From the IMG/VR virus record IMGVR_UViG_3300021960_000194, positions 1 through 39,479 of that record: a stretch of 39,479 nucleotides of DNA; one strand, written 5' to 3'. Under the pieces are notes generated by a model that saw nothing but the letters and a program-made list of their open reading frames with translations, searched no databases and was not told the DNA's origin. Shown piece after piece: positions 1 to 8,622 of the stretch (its first letter is position 1; each line of letters opens with the position of its first letter). Origin of the DNA: a virus. A program made the position numbers and the translations under genes.

Positions 1-30
1 CATAATCAAACTCTTTCATAGCTTTTCACT

Positions 31-417
31 TCAAGTACAACCAAACAATCCACCGCCAATGGCAGCACCTACAGGGATCGCCCAGTAACGTCCATCCTGT
101 CTAGATAGTGCAGCACCCACACCACCCCCTACAAGTGCGCCTAGAGCGGTGTGAGTGGGATCACATTGAGGTCTACGTCTAACGGGTTCTCTTGTATTTG
201 GCACATAGTTTACAACATCACCATCGCAAGGAACTTTATACGATTGTGTAGAAAGTCTCCCCTGTATATAATTACCGTTTCCATCATAATGTCCAGGAGT
301 ATAAACCTCACGATGTCTTGTGCAGGTTTGGAACTCATTTACCTGTTGGGCCTGTACTGGCACGGAAATACCATGAGCCATACCTAACAAGAGACCAGCA
401 ATGATTGCGTTTTTCAT
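31..417 (-). CDS. Secreted glycine-zipper protein
   Basis: A 128-aa protein of unknown function. Residues 1-23 form a signal peptide (Lys near the start, a hydrophobic core, then VQA before the likely cleavage site), so export to the periplasm or envelope is expected. The mature part has four cysteines. Its C-terminus is a two-part glycine-zipper hairpin (about residues 91-106 and 114-127, with GGGVGAAL and GAAIGGGLFG), resembling bacterial glycine-zipper 2TM lipoprotein-like proteins that sit in membranes. A role in envelope disruption, superinfection exclusion or virion-membrane interaction is possible but is inference. It lies just downstream of the zinc-ribbon gene on the same strand. Confidence 0.75.
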   Translation of the reverse strand: MKNAIIAGLLLGMAHGISVPVQAQQVNEFQTCTRHREVYTPGHYDGNGNYIQGRLSTQSYKVPCDGDVVNYVPNTREPVRRRPQCDPTHTALGALVGGGVGAALSRQDGRYWAIPVGAAIGGGLFGCT

Positions 418-469
418 GAGTTTGGAACGTTTGACGCCAGATTATCAGATATTTAGTGACTTGTCAAGA

Positions 470-745
470 CTACCACAAGGACATAGGACACTTAGCAGCT
501 TCAAATTTCCACTTCATTTCCATGTAACACCCACACATATAACATCTTTTATGTTCTTTATTAAATTGAGAACAACTTAAACAGGTTTCTTTTCTTTTAT
601 CCAACTTTTCTTGAGTGACAATAACTCCATTACCAGTTGCAGCCTGTTGGCCAACAGACTTCGCAAACTCCTTGAAGTCTTGCATTTGTTTGAAGAAATC
701 TGGATATTGTTTTGGATCTACAAAATCGGGAATTTGGTCACTCAT
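470..745 (-). CDS. Small zinc-ribbon-like protein
   Basis: A 91-aa protein, family not recognised. The N-terminal half is acidic and helical. The C-terminal half carries six cysteines, C55-x2-C58, C68-x2-C71, C73 and C86, in the layout of a zinc ribbon or knuckle. This suggests a metal-stabilised module that binds nucleic acid or protein. It is separated from the upstream small gene by a terminator and has its own late-promoter-like TATAGATA 18 bases before the start, so it may be expressed late as a separate unit, possibly with the glycine-zipper gene downstream. No enzymatic motif is visible. Confidence 0.75.
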   Translation of the reverse strand: MSDQIPDFVDPKQYPDFFKQMQDFKEFAKSVGQQAATGNGVIVTQEKLDKRKETCLSCSQFNKEHKRCYMCGCYMEMKWKFEAAKCPMSLW

Positions 746-762
746 TTTAGAAACAAATAATT

Positions 763-770
763 TATCTATA
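763..770 (-). promoter_or_regulatory. Candidate T4-type late promoter (TATAGATA)
   Basis: The minus strand reads TATAGATA, one base from the T4 late consensus TATAAATA, 18 bases before the start of the zinc-ribbon gene. The same variant sits at 24760-24767 before another structural gene. Confidence 0.4.
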
Positions 771-773
771 AAC

Positions 774-806
774 TAAAAAGAGGCATTTGTCAAGATTGAC
801 AAAGCC
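774..806 (-). terminator. Rho-independent terminator
   Basis: On the minus strand a stem GGC-TTTGTC / GACAAA-(T)-GCC with a 6-base loop and one bulged base is followed by TCTTTTT. It lies directly after the 54-aa coiled-coil gene and would end the transcript of the giant fibre protein and that small gene. Confidence 0.7.
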
Positions 807-839
807 CCCTTATTATCTTTATAATAACTCTGTCAGGGT

Positions 840-1004
840 TCAAGATTCAGAAGCCATTTGCTGAATAGCTTCTAATGCTCCCTGAATTTTAAAGAATTCT
901 TCTTTTTTAAGATTGAACTGTTTTTCGTGTTCAATAAGTTCTTCACGAATTGCTTCTGCTTTTGCAGTCAACTCAGATGCATATTCTTTCATTTTTTCAT
1001 TCAT
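840..1004 (-). CDS. Small coiled-coil protein, possible tail-fibre chaperone (gp57A-like)
   Basis: A 54-aa, highly charged and almost fully helical protein (heptad pattern across most of its length, rich in Lys and Glu), directly downstream of the 2185-aa fibre-like protein and ahead of a terminator. A short stretch, KIQGALEAI near residues 39-47, resembles the ILQGTLAEIA stretch I recall in T4 gp57A, the chaperone for trimerisation of the long and short tail fibres. Size, coiled-coil character and position fit such a role, but the likeness is short and recalled from memory. The ATG at 1004 is preceded by an ACTAAATA late-promoter-like site rather than a strong Shine-Dalgarno. Confidence 0.65.
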   Translation of the reverse strand: MNEKMKEYASELTAKAEAIREELIEHEKQFNLKKEEFFKIQGALEAIQQMASES

Positions 1005-1033
1005 AAGTTTCAAAGTTGTTTAACTCTAACGAT

Positions 1034-4000
1034 TTATTTAGTACCTTTTAGTTCATCTAGTTCTGCACGAAGATCTTGAATTAGAACTTGTTGTTCTTTT
1101 ACAGCTTCAATTAGAACTGCAACCAAGTTTCCATAAGCAACGGACTTCATTCCTTCTTCATTTGTGTGAACAACATCAGGAACAATTTTTTCAACTTCTT
1201 GTGCAATTACACCAATTTGATGTGCATCTTTGTCAACACGATCGAACTCAACACCACGAAGTTTAAGAACTTTATCAAGGCCATTTTCAATAGTCTTGAT
1301 ATTTGTCTTAAGTCTTACATCAGAACTTGCAGTGACTTCACCATCTACAGATAGATTTCCACTGTTGTTCAGTGTCATTCTTTCTGTGTTGGCAGTTCCT
1401 CTCCACTCGTGTATACCATCTGCATTATTACCATAGATGGTTTTTCCATTAGTTGTAAAGTATAGTCTATTCTTACCATCATCACTATTTTGCCATACAT
1501 TATTTGCACCTCTGAGGAATTGAGTTTCAGTTCTACCGTCAAGTAAATCAGCGTTTAGATTAGTACACTTGGTTGTTGAAGAAACAACGATTGGTGCAGT
1601 TCCTGTAGGAACTTGTGATCTGAACAGAGCAGCAGTGACAACACCAATTGGATTACTTCCGCCTCCACCACAGTTGATAAAGGTTAGTTTGTTTGCTACT
1701 CCGAAGTTGGTAATAATACCTGCATTAGCATAAATGCCATCTCCAGATCCACTTCCACTTACCCACAGTTTTCCTCCAATTTGACCGTTTAGATACTTAA
1801 GTGTTCCACCAGTTGCACCACTTGCATTTCCATTTAGAGTTGTAATAATACCAGAGTTTACATAAGCAGTTGGAGCACCCATCCAACCAGTAACAACAGC
1901 AGTTGTTGTGAATCCAGTATTAACATAAGCAATTGGAGCACCCATCCAACCATTAGATGCAACTACTAAAGTTGTTGTGAATCCAGTGTTTGTGTATGAG
2001 TTTACAAGTGTTGCTGTGGTACTCTTGAAGTTGGTAATGATACCAGTGTTTACTGCAGCAAACGGAGTTGCAAAGTTAGTGTTAGCTCTCAGTCCAGTAA
2101 TAAATGCAGTAGTAGCATTCATTGTGGTGATAGTAGAAGCAGTACCAGTCAGAGAGGTTACAACACCGACGTTAAACATCGCAGTTGCAATAGTTTGACC
2201 AACACCAGCATTTCCGAATCCACCAATATATTGAGTGCGAATCGCAGTCATAATGCCAGATTGGATGAAGGCATTATTTACTGAGAGTGTGTCAACATTA
2301 TTCTTTGTGACAATAATTTCATTTGCAGTAATAACACCAACAGGATCTGTCTTGAGATACTTAACATCTAAAGTACCTGCAATAGTGGATACACCAGTAT
2401 AAACAGAGTTGAATGAGTTTTCAAATCTTATTGTTGGATTTGTGAATGTTACTGCATAACCAATAACCTCTAAGTTTTGGAACTGTGCAATACTGTTTGC
2501 ATTTTCAGTAATTACAGTGTAGTTGGTTCCAATACCCTTGTAAGTAAGAGTCTTATTGATGTCAATCTCATCAAATGCTGCACTACCAATAGCCTGAGAA
2601 CCAGAGAATGTAACAGCGCCACCAACATAAAGGTTCTTGACTTTTACAGTTCCATTAACTTCTACAGCATCACTAAAGTCATAGATTCCTGAACTTTGAC
2701 CTACACCGATCTTATCTAATTTCAAGAAATCACTATTCTTTTCTTGAGAAATCATTCCCCAACGACGCCAGTCGCCATCAACATAAACATGTCCAATATA
2801 TCCAGCTGGATCTGGGTTTGCGATGAATGAAATATCACCAACTTTTTTAGCGTCTGTTGGGGTTGAAATGCCAACAGTCATCTGTTTTGGCTGAGATGCA
2901 ACACCCTTGAGATAGAAGTCAATAGTTTCTAGACCATCTTCAGAAGTGTTAGTAACTTTCTGGGAGAAGTTGACTGGACCATAGAACTGTGAAGTCTGGT
3001 TGTTATTCTCACCACCTTCAACAGTGATTCTTTCTTTAACAACAAGGTCATCAAAGACACCACTGTTTGCCTTAATAGTACCCTCAATGTCGTCACCGAA
3101 GAAGGAAATAACTGGTGCTTCGATTGTTTCTTCTTCACCAGTAGCACCGTTAATCTTAGTAGCACCAGAGTAGAATTCACCTCTGTCGTTCATACCAGTA
3201 TAAACAACAGTACCACCATCCTGTTCTCTAGCTTGAGAAACTAGAATTTCTTCATCACTTAAAATTCTATCCTGTTTTACAGGTAAACCAGTTGAATAGT
3301 TACCAGGACCATAACCAAGATACTCAAACGTGTGACCAGATGCACGAAGAATAGATGGTCTACGAATTTCTGTTGGAATAACATAGACTTTTCTTACTAC
3401 TGATCCGATGGCATTTGCGTCCGCAACTGTAGAGAATTGTCCTCTTAGAACATCAAATGTGTCTCCAGCTGGATCATTCGTAAGTCTAAGAATCTCTGCA
3501 TTTATGGAAACATAATCACCCTTCTTAAATCCACCAGCATTTGTTAATACTATCTGGGTATCAGTTGAAGTAATTGGTGTTGATAATGTGGTAGAAATAC
3601 CAGCATACATGAAGTTGCCTCTTCCACCGAGGTTCTCTTCACCAAGACCTAGAGCTCTTCCGTTTGCAGCAATAGCAGTCTTCTGGAGGGTTAGATTTCC
3701 AAAAGTTACTGCATCATAATTCCAAACTTGTGCAACCGTTGAAATTCCTGAAGTAAATGTAAATGAAGTTATTCCTAGAACTTCATCAACTAGGAACTTT
3801 TCTTGATAATATGTATTGCCAGATCCTACGATAACAAAAGTATTTCCAGGAAGTAATCCGTGACCTTCTTTACAAACAACTGTTGTAATACCAGTTTCAA
3901 TAGTAAGATTGAGAGTACTTATACCAACTGCCTTAGAACCATGATAAGCGATAGGAGTTCTCTCATCATTTCTAGATCTAGGTTGATTGACACCTCTTTC

Positions 4001-7000
4001 TGCATATACTGTAATAACATTAGGTGCAGGAACTTCTACAAGTCTGAATGTTCCATTCATGGTTGGTTCCATGAATCCACTCAATTCAATAGAATCATAT
4101 GTGCTATCGTGAATTTCAGTAACTTGAACGTAAGAATACGTAGATGGAGCAGCAGCTGGGAACTCGGAAACAACCATGGTGTTTCCTACGCCATAAGCAC
4201 TACCACCATTAACAATACTTACGGATGAAATTGTATTTGCAATCGAAACATTCGCTTTTACGGTTGCATTTCTTCCAAGTATAGCATTATTAATCAATTC
4301 AGCAGAATAAATGGTACTTGTAATACCAGCACTGTTATTATAACCAGCACCACCTTCTTGTAAGGTTATGGTCTTAATGGGGTTTAGATTGTGAGCAACG
4401 TCCGTATAGAGGGTAATAGTTGTATTACCAGCACCAGTAACCGTTACTCCAGTTACAGCATATCCTACTCCAGTATTTTCAAGTAGATAGTTTAGAGCTT
4501 CTTTCGTCAAAGAAGCTCTCTTTTCGCTTGTTCTAACGACACCAGCTGGAGACAATTCGGCATGACTCAAAGTTGGAGCTGGGTCAGAATTGTAGTTATC
4601 TCTATCAACTTGTGGATAGAGATTCTTTACGTCCTGGTTAAAGTTTCTTTCACTTAATCCATATCCAATAGAAGATGTTGGTTTAATACTACCAGATAGA
4701 GCGATAAGGTTGTAGATACCGTCTTGTCCACCAGCACCAGGAATCAGAGGCTTAAGTTCTTGACTTCTATAGATGTATAGACTATCTTTAGCTTTTGACT
4801 TTTCTACTCTTGGTAGATTTTCAACTTGTTGTTGTGTGGATCTTAGGTTTACTTGGTTTTGGAATGCTCCAGGACTTGAGGTGAATCCACTAATTGCAAA
4901 CTCTCTAGGAGTAACTACCTCGATAACTTCCCAAGAACCGTTATATGTATAGGTTGGTGAATTGGCACTAACTACATTAGAAATTTTTGCAATATCTCCT
5001 ACAAGTAACTGGTGAGGTAGTTCTGTCTTAACGTAAGCAGTTCCACCAGAATACTCAATATGAGAAATGATCTTTGGATTTCTTAATTGAGTTGTATCTG
5101 CAAGAGGATTGGTTAATATTGATGAACTGGTAATACCAGTTGTCTTTGATTCCTGTAGAACAAATCCATCAGTTGGTGGACGAGCATTAACAAATTCTTT
5201 CGGAATAACATAACGTAGTTTATAGATTCTATCATCAAGACCTCTATTATCAACTCTTCTAGTGATAAATGTAGAACCTGTTTGAGCACCTAGGATAGTA
5301 GCTCCGATACCAACAATACCCGTGTAAATTTGGTTGAAGAATGTAACAGGTGTACTTTGGATATACCATTGATTTTCTGTGGTATCATACTGAATTGGGT
5401 GGCCAGCATCTCCTGGGTTCTTATCGGCAACATAACTAATTACTTCTAATCTTCCACCACCATTTGAAATACCAGTGATTGTATTGCCAGCATTAGCATC
5501 GTTTAAAGTTGTGGATAGTTTAACTTGATCCGCTGTTAATCCAGTCGTGGAAACATAATATACTTTATCAGCAGATAAGTTTTCTGGAAGACTTCCAGTG
5601 TCACTAGATACTCTGACTTTTTCTCCATTAAAGAAAGTGTGTGGAGAAGTTAGAGTTATAATATTTGAAGTAATACTGTTAATACCAGCTTCTCTACCTA
5701 CGACAAAGACTTTCTTAGATGAAGTTGTGATACCAGCAGGACCAGGCATCAAGATAGGCGACTGATAGTTACTCTGAGTCGCACCAATAATTACGGATAA
5801 GTTAAGTACTTCACCCTGTTTTGCACCAATTCTAAACGAGTCAATCTGTGAAGGTGGTTGAACGTCAGCACTCTTATATCCAGCAATGTAGAGTCTTTCA
5901 GTATTAGCAGCAGAAATAATCTTATCTACGTCTAGAGGCAACCAAGTTACGTTAGTGTCTCTGGCTACTAATTCTCTTGGTGGAATAATGTGTGTAATAT
6001 AACCAACATCATCTCTATCAAAAGATTCTGGTCTAAATCCAACAGATTCTAGTGATACTGCACCAAAGTTAGAGTTAGAGTTGGTGATTGACATATCACC
6101 ACCACTCTCAGCAACGAAGTGACGTGCAAAACCAATAGCGAAGACAGAAACGCACTGAATAATTGAGTTTTCTGTTGCTTTAATATGTACGTTTTCCCAA
6201 TTAGGTTTATAAACAGATCTTGAATTGGTGTGTAGAGGTTTCTCGGATTCAGAAACAGTTAGATTATCATTATAAATTCCAGTCGTAGTATCATAAAGAA
6301 TGAAAGCATTATCGTCTTTTTGTAGTGAAATACCAGTGAACTGTGCAGTCAACATGGACTTGAATCCAGTTGCTTTTGAACCATCAGCCCACATTCCATT
6401 CATACCATAAACAGATCTCAATGTACATGAGAAAATATATGGAGATGCAGATGATACTGAGTCTGACTCAACAATTGTTCTTGCATTAAGAATTTGGGCA
6501 GAAGCTGGTAGAGCAACTGATGGTGTTGATGGAGCTTCAAACTTAAACTCTGTTGGACTTGTTACGTCACTTACCAAGAATGATCCATTATATGATTCGA
6601 TGCTCGTCGTAATTCCGCTAATAAGAACGGGAGTATCTTTATAAAGACCGTGCTCGGTAAGAGTAGTTACTGTAATGGTAGTTGTTGGTACTAGACCATT
6701 ACCAGATCTGATACTTGTAATACCGATTGCATCTGCACGAAGATCACCAACAATTCTATATTCATCAATAGATGGTTCGAAATCTGAAACATTATTTACT
6801 GGATAGTTTGGTATTCCTCTTCCAGATGTATCACCATAAGCGTATGTAACTTTATAGTAATACATTTCTAGGTCGGTTAGACCCGATCTTTCTGATCCTA
6901 GAACAACTTCATTAACACCATCAGCATATTCAAAACAAGTTAGTTTGTGGTGTGAATAATTAGGTACAACTTTTCTTAAGCTAGAATCCTTATAACAAGC

Positions 7001-7591
7001 CCTTTGTGGATCTGCGTCAAAAAGTGTAAATGCAGTGAAGTAACAAGTACCAGTTACTTTAAAGATCGAACCAGCAGGTACAGAATCATTTTGTGGATCT
7101 GGTACATATAGTGGACGAATCTTGGTCTTACGGAGATCCAAACCAACAATAGAAGTACCTCTTGGCAGGATTACACCACCGCTTGTTGAGTTGTACTTGA
7201 ATAGATCATTATCCTCATCGAGGATATCAAAATTGGAGTTCTCTGTAAATTCTGTTAGTGTTGCTCCAGATGTAGTCCAATTTCCATCTAGAAGTCTCTT
7301 AAATTCTGCGATTCCACCCTGATTTGTAATAGAATGTCCTGGTCTATTGTCAATGTAGTGGACACCAGGATATACTAGAATTGTGGTTGAGTCAATCTTA
7401 TCGTTATTTCTTCCTTCTACATACGAAAATCTTGAGGATTCTAGTACGGCCCTCTGAATAGTTCTAAAGGGTCTTGTTAGGGAGTTACCTCTATTTTCAA
7501 TACTATCAGTAGCGTCAAAGTCTGATGGGTTTACATAAAGGATATTACCTTCAGCATTTTTTAGGAAATTCTCTAATCTACTTAGGGGCAT
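1034..7591 (-). CDS. Giant fibre-like virion protein with C-terminal S74 intramolecular chaperone
   Basis: A 2185-aa structural protein. The N-terminus (NILYVNPSDFDATDS, then a pectate-lyase-like start RPFRTIQRAV and TILVYPGVHY around residues 40-90) suggests a right-handed beta-helix or attachment region as in phage fibres. The long middle is rich in Thr, Gly and Ile with recurring GIST and GITT motifs. The last 97 residues form a peptidase S74 (endosialidase-type) chaperone: SSDVRLKTNI at residues 2089-2098 with the expected Ser and Lys for self-cleavage, then IGVIAQEVE and a C-terminal coiled coil. By analogy the domain trimerises the fibre and is then released. It is probably a tail-fibre or side-fibre protein that contacts the host; which T4 protein it replaces is unclear. 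A TCTAAATA site lies 36 bases upstream. Confidence 0.9.
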   Translation of the reverse strand: MPLSRLENFLKNAEGNILYVNPSDFDATDSIENRGNSLTRPFRTIQRAVLESSRFSYVEGRNNDKIDSTTILVYPGVHYIDNRPGHSITNQGGIAEFKRLLDGNWTTSGATLTEFTENSNFDILDEDNDLFKYNSTSGGVILPRGTSIVGLDLRKTKIRPLYVPDPQNDSVPAGSIFKVTGTCYFTAFTLFDADPQRACYKDSSLRKVVPNYSHHKLTCFEYADGVNEVVLGSERSGLTDLEMYYYKVTYAYGDTSGRGIPNYPVNNVSDFEPSIDEYRIVGDLRADAIGITSIRSGNGLVPTTTITVTTLTEHGLYKDTPVLISGITTSIESYNGSFLVSDVTSPTEFKFEAPSTPSVALPASAQILNARTIVESDSVSSASPYIFSCTLRSVYGMNGMWADGSKATGFKSMLTAQFTGISLQKDDNAFILYDTTTGIYNDNLTVSESEKPLHTNSRSVYKPNWENVHIKATENSIIQCVSVFAIGFARHFVAESGGDMSITNSNSNFGAVSLESVGFRPESFDRDDVGYITHIIPPRELVARDTNVTWLPLDVDKIISAANTERLYIAGYKSADVQPPSQIDSFRIGAKQGEVLNLSVIIGATQSNYQSPILMPGPAGITTSSKKVFVVGREAGINSITSNIITLTSPHTFFNGEKVRVSSDTGSLPENLSADKVYYVSTTGLTADQVKLSTTLNDANAGNTITGISNGGGRLEVISYVADKNPGDAGHPIQYDTTENQWYIQSTPVTFFNQIYTGIVGIGATILGAQTGSTFITRRVDNRGLDDRIYKLRYVIPKEFVNARPPTDGFVLQESKTTGITSSSILTNPLADTTQLRNPKIISHIEYSGGTAYVKTELPHQLLVGDIAKISNVVSANSPTYTYNGSWEVIEVVTPREFAISGFTSSPGAFQNQVNLRSTQQQVENLPRVEKSKAKDSLYIYRSQELKPLIPGAGGQDGIYNLIALSGSIKPTSSIGYGLSERNFNQDVKNLYPQVDRDNYNSDPAPTLSHAELSPAGVVRTSEKRASLTKEALNYLLENTGVGYAVTGVTVTGAGNTTITLYTDVAHNLNPIKTITLQEGGAGYNNSAGITSTIYSAELINNAILGRNATVKANVSIANTISSVSIVNGGSAYGVGNTMVVSEFPAAAPSTYSYVQVTEIHDSTYDSIELSGFMEPTMNGTFRLVEVPAPNVITVYAERGVNQPRSRNDERTPIAYHGSKAVGISTLNLTIETGITTVVCKEGHGLLPGNTFVIVGSGNTYYQEKFLVDEVLGITSFTFTSGISTVAQVWNYDAVTFGNLTLQKTAIAANGRALGLGEENLGGRGNFMYAGISTTLSTPITSTDTQIVLTNAGGFKKGDYVSINAEILRLTNDPAGDTFDVLRGQFSTVADANAIGSVVRKVYVIPTEIRRPSILRASGHTFEYLGYGPGNYSTGLPVKQDRILSDEEILVSQAREQDGGTVVYTGMNDRGEFYSGATKINGATGEEETIEAPVISFFGDDIEGTIKANSGVFDDLVVKERITVEGGENNNQTSQFYGPVNFSQKVTNTSEDGLETIDFYLKGVASQPKQMTVGISTPTDAKKVGDISFIANPDPAGYIGHVYVDGDWRRWGMISQEKNSDFLKLDKIGVGQSSGIYDFSDAVEVNGTVKVKNLYVGGAVTFSGSQAIGSAAFDEIDINKTLTYKGIGTNYTVITENANSIAQFQNLEVIGYAVTFTNPTIRFENSFNSVYTGVSTIAGTLDVKYLKTDPVGVITANEIIVTKNNVDTLSVNNAFIQSGIMTAIRTQYIGGFGNAGVGQTIATAMFNVGVVTSLTGTASTITTMNATTAFITGLRANTNFATPFAAVNTGIITNFKSTTATLVNSYTNTGFTTTLVVASNGWMGAPIAYVNTGFTTTAVVTGWMGAPTAYVNSGIITTLNGNASGATGGTLKYLNGQIGGKLWVSGSGSGDGIYANAGIITNFGVANKLTFINCGGGGSNPIGVVTAALFRSQVPTGTAPIVVSSTTKCTNLNADLLDGRTETQFLRGANNVWQNSDDGKNRLYFTTNGKTIYGNNADGIHEWRGTANTERMTLNNSGNLSVDGEVTASSDVRLKTNIKTIENGLDKVLKLRGVEFDRVDKDAHQIGVIAQEVEKIVPDVVHTNEEGMKSVAYGNLVAVLIEAVKEQQVLIQDLRAELDELKGTK
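1035..1042 (-). promoter_or_regulatory. Candidate late promoter (ACTAAATA)
   Basis: ACTAAATA on the minus strand, overlapping the last codons of the giant fibre gene and 31 bases before the 54-aa coiled-coil gene. It shares the TAAATA core with other late-type sites here. Confidence 0.3.
1861..1987. repeat. Imperfect tandem repeat within the fibre gene
   Basis: A 28-bp block at 1861-1888 recurs at 1924-1951 with one difference (63-bp period). An 18-bp block at 1901-1918 recurs at 1970-1987. In protein this gives two consecutive copies of a GWMGAP / AYVN / TGFTTT unit, about 21-23 residues each, ahead of the S74 domain. It points to recent internal duplication in the shaft of the fibre. Confidence 0.8.
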
Positions 7592-7626
7592 CTTGTTTTC
7601 CTACAGTGACAAATCTATTCTTTTAG

Positions 7627-7634
7627 TATTTAGA
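7627..7634 (-). promoter_or_regulatory. Candidate late promoter (TCTAAATA)
   Basis: TCTAAATA on the minus strand, one base from the T4 late consensus, 36 bases before the ATG of the giant fibre gene. The same octamer precedes gp26 (23767-23774). Confidence 0.45.
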
Positions 7635-7638
7635 CACT

Positions 7639-7667
7639 AAAAAACCTCCCCATCAAGGGAAGGTTTT
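7639..7667 (-). terminator. Rho-independent terminator
   Basis: On the minus strand AAAACCTTCCC pairs with GGGGAGGTTTT (11 bp including one G-U pair) around a short loop and runs into TTTTTTAG. It ends the island transcript after the Mom-like gene and insulates the late fibre gene downstream. Confidence 0.8.
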
Positions 7668-7693
7668 AATAGCCACACGGAAGGGATTTGTCG

Positions 7694-7714
7694 CTGGTGT
7701 ATTAGTATCACCAG
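7694..7714 (-). other. Hairpin just after the Mom-like gene
   Basis: CTGGTG and CACCAG form a perfect 6-bp stem with a 9-base loop, 9 bases past the stop codon and ahead of the stronger terminator. There is no T-tract, so a transcript-stabilising 3' hairpin is more likely than a second terminator. Confidence 0.4.
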
Positions 7715-7722
7715 TTATTATA

Positions 7723-8334
7723 TTACCACTTTACTTCTTTCCAGGCAAGTCTTTCCTTTAACTCCTTTTGAAAAACCATAAGATAACGATGTTTACGAGA
7801 GCGATCCCTCCACTCACCGTCAATGCCGCTGACACTACCTCTAGAATGTTTGGTTCCATCTGCGTAATAGAAATCTTTTTTGGGGTCTGTTAGACCGTAG
7901 TAAGTAAAATTACAAGCTCTGTATATAGTTCCAACGTGGTGACTAGAGTCAGCATAACTAAGAATAGCACGAACTGCGGCATCTTTTCTAAATCTCTTAA
8001 TACATTTACTCACAAACCATGAAGTGATATTATATTCTTCTTTCTGAACTTCTGGGTCTACGCATAAACGAGAGAGTTCAAACAAGCCATCTTGTTCATC
8101 TCTTTGCAGACCAAATGCACCTACGGCTATTTCTGGGACTGGGAGACCAGTAAAAATGCAAGCAGCAAGGCACTTGCCAATTCTAAGAGGACATTCCCAC
8201 TCAGTACGCTTAAAAAGTCCATAATTATACCCAGATTTAAAATCTTTGGACTCATCTTTTAGATAGTGATGAGTATAAAGAAGATCTTTGATTTCTTCCT
8301 TACTAACTCTATCTATGTAAAAATCATTCTTCAC
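7723..8334 (-). CDS. Mom-like GNAT-fold DNA-modification protein
   Basis: A 203-aa protein that reads like phage Mu Mom, the GNAT-fold enzyme that modifies adenine in DNA (reported product N6-methylcarbamoyladenine) and protects phage DNA from restriction. Matching landmarks are HHYLKD at residues 22-27, FELSRL at 85-90 (Mom has a similar E-L-N-R segment) and SYADSSHHVGTIYRACNF at 126-143. These cover the His-Tyr, Asp and Tyr positions that I recall as important in Mom. The gene starts with GTG at 8334; the nearby ATG is out of frame. It is the last gene of the early-type island, directly before the terminator. Some Mom relatives may act on substrates other than DNA, so the family is clearer than the substrate. 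Confidence 0.75.
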   Translation of the reverse strand: MKNDFYIDRVSKEEIKDLLYTHHYLKDESKDFKSGYNYGLFKRTEWECPLRIGKCLAACIFTGLPVPEIAVGAFGLQRDEQDGLFELSRLCVDPEVQKEEYNITSWFVSKCIKRFRKDAAVRAILSYADSSHHVGTIYRACNFTYYGLTDPKKDFYYADGTKHSRGSVSGIDGEWRDRSRKHRYLMVFQKELKERLAWKEVKW

Positions 8335-8347
8335 TGGGTATAATTAC

Positions 8348-8512
8348 TTACTTTTGTCTGTGTTTCACGATATATTCTACTGTATTTGCTACATCATTCA
8401 TAGCTTCTCTTAAATCACTCTGTCCACCTGCATGTTGATCCATTGTTGAAGGATCTGTGAGAGTCCATCTCCACTGATCCATACCTTTATTGTGCCAGAG
8501 ATTAATGATCAT
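8348..8512 (-). CDS. Small conserved-type hypothetical protein
   Basis: A 54-aa protein of unknown function with a Trp-rich N-terminus (DQWRWTLTD) and a helical C-terminus (LREAMNDVANTVEYIVK). A longer reading frame begins at 8548, but that start lies inside tRNA-Thr, so the ATG at 8512 is chosen. It sits between tRNA-Thr and the Mom-like gene and is probably co-transcribed with both. No catalytic motif, membrane segment or metal-binding cluster is visible. Confidence 0.65.
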   Translation of the reverse strand: MIINLWHNKGMDQWRWTLTDPSTMDQHAGGQSDLREAMNDVANTVEYIVKHRQK

Positions 8513-8523
8513 GGTTTTAATTT

Positions 8524-8531
8524 TATTTAGT
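8524..8531 (-). promoter_or_regulatory. Candidate late promoter (ACTAAATA)
   Basis: ACTAAATA on the minus strand lies between tRNA-Thr and the 54-aa gene, 12 bases before its ATG. It could allow late expression of the small gene and the Mom-like gene apart from the early island transcript. Confidence 0.3.
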
Positions 8532-8536
8532 TTTGA

Positions 8537-8610
8537 AGCCCCCGACAAGACTTGAACTTGCGACCTGAGCTTTACAAAAGCCCTGCTCTATCCAACTGAG
8601 CTACGGAGGC
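8537..8610 (-). tRNA. tRNA-Thr(UGU)
   Basis: A complete cloverleaf of 74 nt without an encoded CCA. The acceptor stem GCCTCCG / CGGGGGC has one G-U pair. The D-arm GCTC...GAGC, anticodon stem GGGCT/AGCTC with loop TTTGTAA (anticodon TGT at 8574-8576) and T-arm with TTCAAGT all fold. It would read ACA codons, which A/T-rich phage genes use often. It lies between cpeT and a small gene. Confidence 0.93.
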
Positions 8611-8622
8611 GAAAAAATCGGA

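Noticed and set aside
1861-1987. Possible CRISPR-like array
   Set aside because: Only two units, in frame within a structural gene, with no spacer diversity or leader.
3860-4228. Plus-strand frame of 122 codons inside the giant fibre gene
   Set aside because: Antisense to a clear structural gene; composition is a reflection of its Thr/Gly codons.
8348-8548. Longer start for the 54-aa gene
   Set aside because: The start would lie within tRNA-Thr, so the internal ATG at 8512 was used.
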